From Brachypodium distachyon (taxonomy: Eukaryota; Streptophyta; Magnoliopsida; Poales; Poaceae), in assembly GCF_000005505.3 (NCBI RefSeq), contig NC_016132.3:32068914-32132913 (forward strand): a stretch of DNA of 64,000 bases. The letters are read 5' to 3'. The notes beneath the pieces were generated by a model. That model did not search any database. It saw nothing but the letters and a program-made list of their open reading frames with translations, and was not told the DNA's origin. The translations under genes were made by a program, and so were the position numbers. The first letter of the stretch is position 1. Each line of letters begins with the position of its first letter. Of the stretch, positions 55,358-64,000 are shown piece by piece.

Positions 55358-57058
55358 AATAAGTTAGAAGAGGAAGTACTTGAGCTTGCAGGTACCTGCT
55401 GCTGGGCCGGTGCCCTGCAAGCTCGGGTCGAGGACCCTTCTGTCCCCAGCGGCAACTGCCGCCGCCGCAGTAACAGCCGCATCAGTGGCGTCCTTGTCAC
55501 CGCAGCCCGACGCCAGGCGGGGTTTCTTGGCCGGGGCCGACGGCGAAGTACTGGCCTGCCCCCTCTTCCTCGATGACCTGGGAAATGTAGGAGTAAGCTA
55601 ACAAGATATGAAAATCCGTGAAAACCAAAATGTTTAGAGCAACATCAAACTTACCCCGGTGGGTTGAGCTTGAGCACCCTGTCCGCCAGGATGCTTCTCG
55701 CCGGGGGGCCTGTTCGTGCGGGGGGAACTGGCGGAGCCGCGGGGGTAGCCGGGACGGCTGCTGCTGCCGCCCCGCTGCCGGTGGAGGCCACAATCCCCGC
55801 ATCGACGTGAGGCGCCTGAGATTGTGGGTTGGCCTCCTGCCTGCTCGCACGCTCTGCTGCGGGCCGCCTCACCAGGCGGACGTCATCTTCATCATCGTCC
55901 TCCTCTAGCGCGACCCCGCCAGCTTCCGAGGGAGCGTCGCCGTCGTCGTCATCGTCGTCGTCGTCGCAGTCTCCTCTGATGCCCAGCGAGGAATCGTCAG
56001 AGTCCAAGTCCTCCGGCCTTGCGGAGCCCCGGTCCTGGCCACCCTGCCCCGACTCGGCAGCCGTCTCCTTGCCTTTGCGGGGCCTAGGTTGTGTGGGGGG
56101 GGGGGAGGGCTGCGACGAGGGGTCTTCCACGATCCCCCACTCGTCACAGAACTGTATCTCGTCCTCGCCTCGCCGGTGATGCCCTTCACCCAGAACTGTA
56201 TCTCGTCCGGCGAGAGTTCTGTGCGCTTCAGCCGGGTCCGGTCGCCCGGCCCAGTGTACATCCATGCCGGATGTGAGCGCCGCTGCAGGGGAGCCACGCG
56301 CCTCCTGATGAAGTGGCGTGACACATCCGTGTCCGTGAGCCCAGCCTCGCGGAGCGCCTTGATCTTGGCACAGATCGGGGCCAACTCCTCGTCCTTCTGG
56401 TCGCGGAGTGTCCAGTCGTCAGAGCCCTTTGGGGCTCCGAGGGGCTCCTCGTGGAAATCCTGGAGCTCGTCGGTGCGCACCCAGCACCAGTCGCGGCGCC
56501 ACTCGCTCTCAATCTTCCTCTTCCCTAGCTGGATGAACTCCGACCTGAGCTTGTCGCGGAACCGGAACACCACTCCCGAGGACAGGGGAGCCTTCGCCTC
56601 CACCCTCGGGTAGTACTAGTGGCGAAACAGAGCCACCGACGGCATCACCCCCACGAATGCTTCACAGAGGTGTTGGAAGACAGCCAATGTAAAGAATGAC
56701 GTGGGGTGAACTTGAGCCATGATGAGCCCGTATGTCTCCATGATGGCAGAAAGAAAAAAAGAATGCGGCAGCATGAACCCGGCTAGGATGAACCTCCCGA
56801 AAATCCGGAAGTACTGCGGGTCGCGCTCTGCGCCGACAAAGAGAACTCGCGTCGGCCCGTCCTCATTTTGCTTGGTGGCGAGCGCCTAGACCAGCTTCTC
56901 CACCCCCCGCTGTTGTACCCGGGGGAGAAGAAGGCGAACTTGGCCCGCATCTCCTCATCCTTTCGTGCTCGCTCCGGCAGCTCCTTCTTGCTGGCCTTCT
57001 CGTGCTTCTCTCCCTTGCTGGTGCTCCCCTTGGGTCTGTTCTGACCCTTGGAAGACAT
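55358..57058 (-). pseudogene. Antisense gene of element B (Transposase_28 family), 3'-truncated
   Basis: ATG at 57058 begins MSSKGQNRPKGSTSKGEK. Basic N terminus, then after shifts METYGLIMAQ (about 56740), SEFIQLGKRKIESEWRRDW, DDWTLRDQKDEEL and VAPLQRRSHPAWMYTG, an acidic Asp tract (55930-55970) and Pro/Ala-rich end at the intron 1 donor (about 55650). Exon 2 (SSRKRG-type, about 55400-55580) follows. The gene stops at the deletion joint 55357, so its coiled-coil exon is absent. Includes a TAG near 56617 and a deletion of about 80 bases near 56155 relative to C. Useful as the only copy here with the original 5' end. Confidence 0.78.
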
Positions 57059-57470
57059 CGGCGGGAGAGGGGGAGTGACTTTGGCTGTAGTTGGGGCGCG
57101 GAGAGCTTGGGAGGCAATGGCGGAAGCAGGAAACAGTGGGGGGTGCCCGCCGCCAGCCTCCGGTATTTATTAGGGCTGGCGTGCTGCAACGGACACCTCC
57201 ACGATCAACAATAAAGTGCCCTAAAGAATCGGGAATTAAGATGGGGGTGCGCGACGTGGCCTTAACTCTTTGGTGATTTTGGGGGATAAGGTAAGAGATC
57301 ATGCGCCCAACCGTTTCGCTCGGGAGAGTGGAACTATAAATGCGGCCCACGAGGCCGAGTACCGGGATACTCCCCCGGGACCCACGCGTCGAATCGGGCG
57401 TAGCCCGGCAACCGATCGAGGATAGCACTCACCGGGGCCTCAAGCCTGCCGGCTCACGCCCGGGGGCTAC
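57059..57470 (+). other. 3' untranslated region and polypurine tract of element B
   Basis: 5' flank of the antisense gene. Ends with CGGGGGCTAC (57461-57470), the plus-strand primer tract, immediately before the LTR. Element D has a very similar tract (AGGGGGCTAC, 58961-58970). Confidence 0.7.
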
Positions 57471-58354
57471 TGTCGTACGAGTGGCCCACGGGGTCCCACT
57501 GATACGGGACGCATGGGTCGCAAGTAACAAAGCCCCGCTAGGTTGGCCTCCCGGGAAGGATAGACCCGGGAAGCCCGCCCTAAGGAGACGGTCGTGGCAA
57601 AGACAAAGCCAAGAACCGGAACATGAGAAGCACCCGCTTCGGTGGGTACCCGGGAACTCTGGTCCCGGGAAGTGGAAGGAGCGCCGCCCCAGCAGCTGGC
57701 TGGGCGCGCTAGCCGGGAAGGGGCTCCCAGCAACCCGCGCTCAGGCGTGCAAGTGGGGCCCGCGGAACAGTGAAGACAGGACGAAACGGCGACAGGAGTC
57801 ACATCGGTAGGGCTAGACTTGCTCAGCAAGGCTAGAGCGTCTACCCTATAATCCATTTTTATCTACCGTTTACGGTGGCTTGGGCGCTGCATGGCGCTCA
57901 ACGTGGATCAACAGTAAAGTAATTTCTGTGGCGATGACACGCGTGCGGTTAACGTGTCACGCTGCATGTGTTGGCACCTATGGTATCCCTTGACTATAAA
58001 AGGAGGACCAAGGCCACTGGTCAAAGGGTTCCAGTTCCAGTCCCAGTGGGAAACCCAGCTAGTAGTAGCAAGGAGTATTGCTCATATTCATAGCAAATTC
58101 TCTTAGGAGAGCAAGTGGCTCCCCCGGAACCCCCCGCGGCAACTTGTAACAACACACACACATTCTCATGAATACAAATCCAAGCAGGACGTAGCGTGTT
58201 ACACCTCCGGGTGGTCCGAACCTGGGTAAACTCACGTGTCGACACCTTGTGTCTTTCGTCACGTCGATGATCGCCGGAGCAATTGCCTCGCCCTCCACCG
58301 AACCAAAAAAGGGGGTGTCCAACACCCCCGGTGCCTGAGTCCCGTGCTCCGACA
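57471..58354 (+). repeat. 3' LTR of element B (884 bp)
   Basis: Starts TGTCGTACGAG and ends GTGCTCCGACA; TATAAAA at 57995-58001. Followed by TSD GCTCC. Confidence 0.9.
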
Positions 58355-58359
58355 GCTCC
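58355..58359. repeat. TSD GCTCC (right) of element B
   Basis: Exact match to 51319-51323; element D continues beyond. Confidence 0.88.
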
Positions 58360-58970
58360 CGTACGAAGGAAGAAGACGACCCAAAGCCGTCCTATCTAGG
58401 GCGTGCCCTCGCCCGTGGCTGTCGGATCTGCTCACCTATTCCCGAACCGGTATCGGGCCCAGCTGGGGCGTGGCCCAAGAAGCCGGCCTATTAAAAAAAA
58501 TGGCGCGCCCGAAGGCGGCCCAACTCGCGTTCGCGCGAAGCCGGCTCGGCAGGCCCACGCGGCCGGAAGGGTTCGGAAACTTTGCAAAAAGGCCCAAGAT
58601 TTCGAGAAAATTACCAATAAGTCCTCTAAAATTTCGGGGAGGCCCGCAAGGCCCCTGATTTTTTGCAAGAAAGTCCTCCGGGACACCAGATTTCTCGCAG
58701 AGAGGCCCCTAGGGTCCCGGTTTTTGCTAAAATACCCCCTGAAACTCGATTTCTTGTGGAGAAAATCGCCGTTGGCATGGAAGTTCCCTGAAACACCTCC
58801 ACGGCTCCTATTCTTTGCATGAAAACCACCAAGTACCTGTGTTTCTCACAATGAAGCTTGCCAGGGAATTCATCAAAGACACCATCATAAATACAAGAAA
58901 AGGACTCAAGAGTCTCGCAACGAAGGTTGACCCGAAGGCATTCTCAATGCCTCCAGCTGAAGGGGGCTAC
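58360..58970 (+). other. Untranslated 3' region and polypurine tract of element D
   Basis: Continuation of D after insertion B. 58560-58830 is made of loosely repeated GGCCC plus TTTTTGC units. Ends with GAAGGGGGCTAC (58959-58970), the polypurine tract, followed by the LTR start TGTTGTAG. No coding frame is credible. Confidence 0.65.
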
Positions 58971-59486
58971 TGTTGTAGTAAAATAAAACACTTATATGGG
59001 CCGGGCCGTAAATCCTACGTGGCGACGACTAGGACAACATTTCCCAGCGTGAGTCAAGATGCCAACGTGGCGTGGTCAATCCTACATGGCAAAAGAAGAC
59101 AAGTCAACAAGTCAAGCCTCTCATGCCATGGTCAAAGGGTGAAATGAGCTAGATTAGGCGGCAAGAAAGGAGTAGGGATGAGGCTTTTGGTCCATGGTGG
59201 AACAAGAACCAACCCTCACTTTTCCGACATGGTGCACACAAAAGTTATGAACCAAGGAGCTACTTTTACCATTTTGCCCACACTTTTCTCTCTCCCTCAA
59301 AGGTAGCCATGGTCTTTTGTCATGCACCCCTAGGCTATAAAGACCCCATGGGGGCATGTATCATTCACTCTCAATTTGAATAAACTGAAGGGAAGAGGGC
59401 TAGAGTGATTCCTCTAAGGTTCGCTCTCGACCTCCGCTTTAAAAAAGACTAAAAGTCGACTGGCCTCAAGGAAGCCTTTTAAGTCA
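58971..59486 (+). repeat. 3' LTR of element D (about 516 bp)
   Basis: Starts TGTTGTAGTAAAA right after the polypurine tract. TATA box TATAAAG at 59336-59342. The end is set at CA 59485-59486 because from about 59484 the sequence matches the second copy of the flanking duplication (62561 on); the exact last base is uncertain by several bases. The partner 5' LTR is outside the window. Confidence 0.65.
59336..59342 (+). promoter_or_regulatory. TATA box of D 3' LTR
   Basis: TATAAAG in CCCTAGGCTATAAAGACC, about 145 bases from the LTR end. Confidence 0.5.
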
Positions 59487-60785
59487 TGTTTGAGACAGTC
59501 AATTGCAAGATGACCTACAATGACATCCTAGATCAATCACACGTCATGCAATTCTCAGGCATACTGATGCTAAAAGTCATGGGACCCAAAATATTTTATA
59601 TAGTTTCAGGCTCAATGGGGGCATGCCATGACTGTGACAAATAGTGTTTCGGAGAGGACACGCCCTCCTGGGACACAACTCGCTTTTTGCACATTCAATA
59701 ATCAAATGGAGAGGGACATGAATAAAAGCAGAAACAGTTTTTTGGTTGGATCGAAGCAGACAGCCGCAATTCCCCGCAATTCAGGAGGTGGTCATATTCA
59801 AAACAACATTAGTCATAGATGATGGTGCGATGAGATGGATATATATGTTGCTTGTCATTTATTGTCATCCCAAAACTATCAAATAAGGAAATGCCAAAAT
59901 CACCTAGAAACACTTGTAAATTGTAATTGAATAACTTTCACCTAGAAATCCTCTAACTAAATTGCAAAAGCATACACACTCTACCAATGTTATTTGTAAA
60001 ACAGAATGCTCAGACACTTCGAATTTCAATTTCACAGTTTGTTTATTCTGTGGACCTATGTCAGATCTTGAAAGTTAAAACCTATGCACCTAAATACAGG
60101 GCATTGTCCTTCGTGGCAACTTGTCTCTTTGTGACTGCATAGAACCCAAATTAACCTGGAATGCGTGCAAGATATTATAGAATCATCCAAATACCAACAT
60201 CTCAGTGAAAAATACAATTCTGAATTAAAGCACCCAAAAAGCTCCGTTCAAAACTCCAAGAGCAGGTGCTATATATTTTGAAAAAAAAAGATGATAGTGG
60301 AGTATTTGTAGGGTTGTTTGTGTGTGTTAAATACTTCCCATTTTTGCAAGTGGAGCTCAGCAAGACAAGTTGCAGGGGAAAGTACTCTTCTATTAGTAAC
60401 AGCGCACAAAGCTTCAGAGATTTATTAAGCTTAATAGTAGATAGCGCGATACCTAAATATGGTGGTACACATAACGAAAAACGATTTAAGTTCACAAACA
60501 TAAACAAGGCCGCATCGTAACTGTTAAAGACTGAAATAAGTAGCAAACTACCTGACTTCCTGTGTCCATGCAACTCAAGTTTGTATTTTGTGGTCGTACT
60601 CAAAAAATGTATGCATCTATTTGCAGTTCCTCCACCAGATGCAAGAAGCCCATGGAGATGAGGTGACCAAGCAATAGCTTTCACAGCTGCTGTGTGCTCC
60701 GTATACTTCAATACTGGATGGACTGAATGTTCATTCCATACCAAAAGCTAGAGATGGAAAACAAATAGTATGAGCAGAAGAAAGA
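59487..60785. repeat. Direct duplication, copy 1 (about 1.3 kb)
   Basis: Matches 62564-63830 with small indels and scattered substitutions. Contains one WD40 exon (minus strand, 60552-60747) with intron on both sides. Its left edge coincides with the end of the D LTR, its right edge is a purine-rich run. Confidence 0.85.
60552..60747 (-). pseudogene. WD40 exon of a fizzy-related (CCS52/FZR-like) gene, copy 1
   Basis: 196-base exon with acceptor CTCTAG and donor CAG|GTAGTT on the minus strand. It encodes LLVWNEHSVHPVLKYTEH, AAVKAIAWSPHLHGLLASGG and GTANRC, the WD40 repeat region diagnostic for CDC20/CDH1-type activators of the anaphase-promoting complex; the LASGGGTA and HTAAVKA words fit the plant CCS52/FZR subgroup. 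After GTANRCIHF an extra base shifts the frame (TTTKYKLELHGHRKS instead of the usual MDTGSQ end). No neighbouring exon is seen next to this copy. Confidence 0.75.
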
Positions 60786-61300
60786 AAAGAAACAGCAAGA
60801 ACAGCACAAACAACTATCAATATTTGATGGTGGATAACTAATTCGGTTTACAAAAGACACAACTCAAACTATAGTACTTGTGAACCTATGAAGAATCACA
60901 AGGGAGAATTACCAGGATCCTATCTAGATCAAAAGACATACCTTTCAATCCACACACGAAGCTAACGCTCAACGAACACGAGTGCTCTCAGCACATACAC
61001 AACCACACATGAGTGTTTACAACTCTGAAATCTGAACTCACTTTCAAAGAAAAGGGTGAGGAATACTTATACTAGGAACATCCCTCCTAGTTAGGTGTGA
61101 AAGCAACCCAAAATAAGTTTTAGAAACATGTGGCTTTGCCTTGGAAAAGAGGAAGCTTATGAAGACTCGCGCAGCAGTCAATTCCTGAACACCTTGCATT
61201 GGAACTCTCATGTCTTTTGATTTGGGCCTTCAAATCATGCTCCGTTTGTTGTGCCTGCAAGCTGACTTCAAGGACAAGTTATTACTGCCCTCTACACATG
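60786..61300. other. Unassigned AT-rich stretch
   Basis: Between duplication copy 1 and the gypsy remnant. Nothing recognised. Confidence 0.5.
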
Positions 61301-61310
61301 CCGAACCCTT

Positions 61311-62213
61311 TCAGAATGGCGTGGAAAGAGGTGGAAACTTGGAGCATGAAATCTGAAGTGGTATCTCTACAATGTACACAATTGTTCTATCCTCCTTTGG
61401 CTTTTCCGGCAATGTGACATTGCCAAGAACATGGTTTGTGACATTATCTTCCTTGATCATTACTTGGGCCATAACATCCTCCCTCCCTTCAAGCAAAATC
61501 GTCCTCGGTTTTGAGTTCTTCTTGGGGTACTTCTTCACTTCAGGAAAATTTTCATCCTTGATTTTCTCTTCCTCACTACATGATGCATGAATGAATATTT
61601 ATTGGACCTTCCATGATGAGTGACATTATGATCAAATTGCTGAGGCCTTCCTAGAAGAAGATGACAAGCCTGCATTGAACCACATCACAAGCCATCTTGT
61701 CCACATAAGTACCCACCGAGAATGGCACTTTAGCACAATGGGTAACCTTTAGCTTGCCAACACCATTCAGCCATTTCACATAATGGGGTTGTGGTTGTCG
61801 CCATATGGACAGCCCCAAAGCCTCCACAAGATCATTGCTAATGATGTTATTGTAGCTTCCACCGTCAATGATTACCTTGCAATCTTTATTCTTGATCTTG
61901 CAAATGGATTGAAATACGTTGTGTCTTTGTCCCTTCTCAGCAACCAGAGTGTCATCACGAGCCACTTTGCGAACCATGAGATTGACACCATCTCCTCCAT
62001 CTGAACTCAAAGGTGTACCGGTTTCAAACGTGCAGTGGGCTTCATCTTTCCCCTCAGTTCAGATTCGTCACATGAATCAGCAGTGGCATAACCATCTTTT
62101 GTGAGCAGCACTTTCTTCGCATCGGGACAATCCTTCATGACATGCTCTCTGCCTAGAAAACGACAATCAATATATATCATAACATAAAAAATTATAAAAA
62201 GAAATATTATCAA
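61311..62213 (-). pseudogene. CRM-like gag/protease remnant
   Basis: Minus strand. 62007-62213 reads LGREHVMKDCPDAKKVLLT, the end of a degenerate zinc knuckle and linker. 61651-62010 carries CKVIIDGGSYNN, LGLSIWRQPQPHYVKWLNG and GTYVDKMACDVV, a gypsy aspartic protease close in pattern to that of element E. 61311-61538 reads KEDRTIVYIVEIPLQ and may be a following piece. No LTR, RT or integrase is found near it. Confidence 0.65.
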
Positions 62214-62289
62214 TGCCTAGAAATCTAAGAGAGATATACTTCATCATAGGGGAGCTACTGCACTCACATGAACAATGGAGACAGCATCA

Positions 62290-62500
62290 CACACCACCTT
62301 CGTCTTCGAGGCTAAAGTGGTCAAATGTTTCCATCCTCTTCGATGAGAATGACTGGCCAGTCACATTGCCCATATCCTCGACGGTACCCTTTGGTTTTGT
62401 CGCCAATCCTCGGACATCAATATGTTCGCCCCGTGTTTATTGACAGTGGGAGCTCGTTAAGCCATCATCACCACCTAGGCTCTCAAGCAAATGCAGGTCA
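62290..62500 (+). pseudogene. Gypsy protease fragment, plus strand
   Basis: Reads SRLKWSNVSILFDENDWPV, then after small gaps SPRVFIDSGSSLS (catalytic D-S-G at about 62440). The LKWS...F(D/N)E pattern upstream of DSGSS is usual for Tat-type or related gypsy proteases. Opposite in strand to the adjacent remnant, so it comes from a different element. Confidence 0.5.
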
Positions 62501-62563
62501 CATGTTCTGCGATAAAAGAAATCTGCACTCCTAGGCTCTGGATGGCTTAGAGTAGTTCACGTT

Positions 62564-63830
62564 TGAGCCGGTCAATTGCAAGATGACCTACAATGACATC
62601 CTAGATCAATCACACGTCATGCAATTCTCAGGCATACTACATGATGCTAAAAATCATGGGACCCAAAAAAGTTTATATAGTTCCAGGCTCAATGGGGGCA
62701 TGCCATGACTGACAAATAGTGTATCGGAGAGGGCACACGCTCTTGGGACACAACTCGCTTTTTGCACATTCAATAATCTAATGGAGAGGGACATGAAGAA
62801 AAGCAGAAGCATTTTTTTGGCTAGATCGAAGCAGACAGCCGCAATTCAGGAGGTGGTCATATTCAAAACAACATTAGTCATAGATGATGGTGCGCTGAGA
62901 TGGATATATATGTTCCTTGTCATTTATTGTCATCCCAAAACTATCAAATAAGGAAATGCAAAAATCACCTAGAAACACTTGTAAATTGTAATTGGATAAC
63001 TTTCACCTAGAAATCCTCTAACTAAATTGTAAAACAGAATGCTCAGACACTTCGAATTTCAATTTCACAGGTTGTTAATTCTGTGGGCCTATGTCAGATC
63101 TTGAAAGTTGAAACCTATGCACCTAAAATACAGGGCATTGTCCTTCGAGGCAACTCGTCTCTTTGCGACTGCATAGAACCCAAATTAACCTAGAATGCGT
63201 GCAAGATATTATAGAATCATCCAAATACCAACATCTCAGTCAAAAATACAATTCTGAATTAAAGCACCCAAAAAGCTCCGTTCAAAACTCCAAGAGCAGG
63301 TGCTATATATTTTGCAAAAAAAAAAAGATGATAGTGGAGTATTTGTAGGGTTGTTTGTGTGTGTTAAATACTTCCCATTTTTGCAAGTGGAGCTCAGCAA
63401 GACAAGATCTTTTCTGACTTTTGCAGGGGAAAGTACTCTTCTGTTAGTAACAGCGCACAAAGCTTCAGAGATTTATTAAGCTTAATAGTAGATAGCGCGA
63501 TACCTAAATATGGTGGTACACATAATGAAAAACGATTTAAGTTCACAAACATAAACAAGGCAGCATAGTAACTGTTAAAGACTGAAATAAGTAGCAAACT
63601 ACCTGACTTCCTGTGTCCATGCAACTCAAGTTTGTATTTTGTGGTCGTACTTCAAAAACGTATGCATATATTTGCAGTTCCTCCACCTGATGCAAGAAGC
63701 CCATGGAGATTAGGTGACCAAGCAATAGCTTTCACAGCTGCTGTGTGCTCCGTATACTTCAGTACTGGCTGGACTGAATGTTCATTCCATACCAAAAGCT
63801 AGAGATGGAAAACAAATAGTATGAGAAGAA
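62564..63830. repeat. Direct duplication, copy 2 (about 1.27 kb)
   Basis: Matches 59487-60785. This copy is contiguous with an additional upstream WD40 exon (63905-63967), so it is probably the original and the other the duplicate. Differences include loss of ACTAAATTGCAAAAGC-type and TGGTATTT-type short segments near 63020 and an extra 15 bases near 63408. Confidence 0.82.
63603..63798 (-). pseudogene. WD40 exon of a fizzy-related gene, copy 2
   Basis: Same exon as 60552-60747, same splice signals. Encodes LLVWNEHSVQPVLKYTEH and AAVKAIAWSPNLHGLLASGG. An in-frame TGA falls in the place of the conserved Trp of RFW, and the same extra base as in copy 1 shifts the end. The shared shift predates the duplication; the TGA is specific to this copy. 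Confidence 0.75.
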
Positions 63831-63904
63831 GAAAAAAAAAAGATCATGAACATCCATGTGGCATGGACTTCATTGTGTTGGAAACTTGTGGGCAAGAATC
63901 ATAC

Positions 63905-63967
63905 TCTGTTGTCGTTACCACCAGAAGCGAGCTGGCGGTTATCATAAGATCACCTGAGCCCACAGAC
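63905..63967 (-). pseudogene. Preceding WD40 exon of the fizzy-related gene
   Basis: 63-base exon on the minus strand with acceptor TTCTCAG and donor AGA|GTATGA. Encodes VCGLR, then SYDNRQLASGGNDNR, matching the LKWSYD-RELASGGNDN signature just ahead of LLVWN in CDH1/FZR proteins. A TGA replaces the conserved Trp of the KWSYD motif. It joins in phase to the exon at 63798. Further 5' exons would be beyond the right edge. Confidence 0.72.
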
Positions 63968-64000
63968 CTGAGAAGTTTAGGAATTTGTAAAAATAAATTA

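Larger units (their letters stand above)
51324..58354 (+). mobile_element. RIRE2-like element B, internally deleted, with TSD GCTCC
   Basis: 5' LTR 51324-52233, PBS, gag, a short protease stub joined to RNase H/integrase, a truncated antisense gene, polypurine tract and 3' LTR 57471-58354. Perfect TSDs GCTCC at 51319-51323 and 58355-58359 show it is one insertion into D. At about 7.0 kb it lacks protease C terminus, all RT, most of RNase H, the integrase end and the antisense 3' exon. It is the same family as C. The LTRs differ at roughly 20 sites in the first 390 bases by eye, so it is older than the Tekay copy or has decayed faster. Confidence 0.9.
25988..59486 (+). mobile_element. Tat-lineage LTR retrotransposon D, host of most nested insertions
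   Basis: Plus-strand Ty3/gypsy element. Visible parts in order: a short leader and gag-pol (25988-31786), spacer, the 3' end of an antisense gene (32879-33127), foreign insertions (33128-47675), the rest of the antisense gene (47676-49902), a repeat-rich region, insertion B (51324-58354), a further untranslated region, a polypurine tract and the 3' LTR (58971 to about 59486). The 5' LTR lies off-window, beyond element C. It has the same gene plan as B and C but clearly different LTR, gag and protease (DGGSS rather than DSGAS), so it is another family of the lineage. Its coding frames carry many stops and shifts, in line with being the oldest layer. Confidence 0.8.

Noticed and set aside
59487..63830. 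Direct repeats read as the two LTRs of an element with internal protease remnants
   Set aside because: The repeats lack matching TG/CA ends, carry a gene exon, show no PBS or PPT at the inner edges, and copy 2 is contiguous with another exon of the same gene.

Overview
This window looks like nuclear DNA from a grass (Poaceae). It is almost entirely nested LTR retrotransposons of the Ty3/gypsy type: RIRE2-like Tat-lineage elements with an extra antisense gene, a RIRE3/Tekay-like chromovirus with LTRs of about 3 kb, and CRM-like chromovirus pieces. No rRNA, tRNA, CRISPR array or bacterial-type operon was seen. The only non-transposon gene material is a broken WD40 (fizzy-related/CCS52-like) fragment at the right edge, present as two exon copies in a direct duplication. 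Element letters (A-I) are local labels.

Layout. 1-1780: start of a minus-strand LTR (A), cut off by the window edge. 1781-25987: minus-strand RIRE2-like element C. Its antisense gene is at 1781-4794, its decayed gag-pol at 19625-25068 and its 5' LTR at 25177-25987. C is split by a solo LTR (5584-18982, TSD TCTTG), which is itself split by a nearly complete Tekay-type element (7524-18261, TSD TTCTT) carrying one long gag-pol frame broken by a few stops. 25988-59486: plus-strand Tat element D, the oldest layer seen. It has gag-pol at 26029-31786, the two ends of its antisense gene at 32879-33127 and 47676-49902, a polypurine tract, and a 3' LTR from 58971. Inside D lie solo LTR I (33128-37729, TSD GTAAG), CRM-like remnant G (37730-38188 and 46628-47675), CRM-like element E inside G (38189-46627, probable TSD GTGGC), solo LTR H inside E (39053-42329, TSD GTTTT), and a short RIRE2-like element B (51324-58354, TSD GCTCC). 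59487-64000: flanking DNA with two direct copies of a 1.3-kb block (59487-60785 and 62564-63830) and protease remnants between them.

How it works together. Every polyprotein here is broken, so no element is predicted to move by itself. The Tat elements B, C and D share one plan: gag-pol on one strand and, between integrase and the 3' LTR, an intron-containing gene of the Transposase_28 ('putative gypsy type transposon') family on the opposite strand. Target-site duplications (TSDs) give a relative order. D came before B, C and G. C preceded the solo LTR inside it, which preceded the Tekay element. G preceded E, which preceded H.

Limits: all comparisons were by eye. Family names rest on recalled motifs, not searches. 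Ends of A, C and D outside the window cannot be seen.
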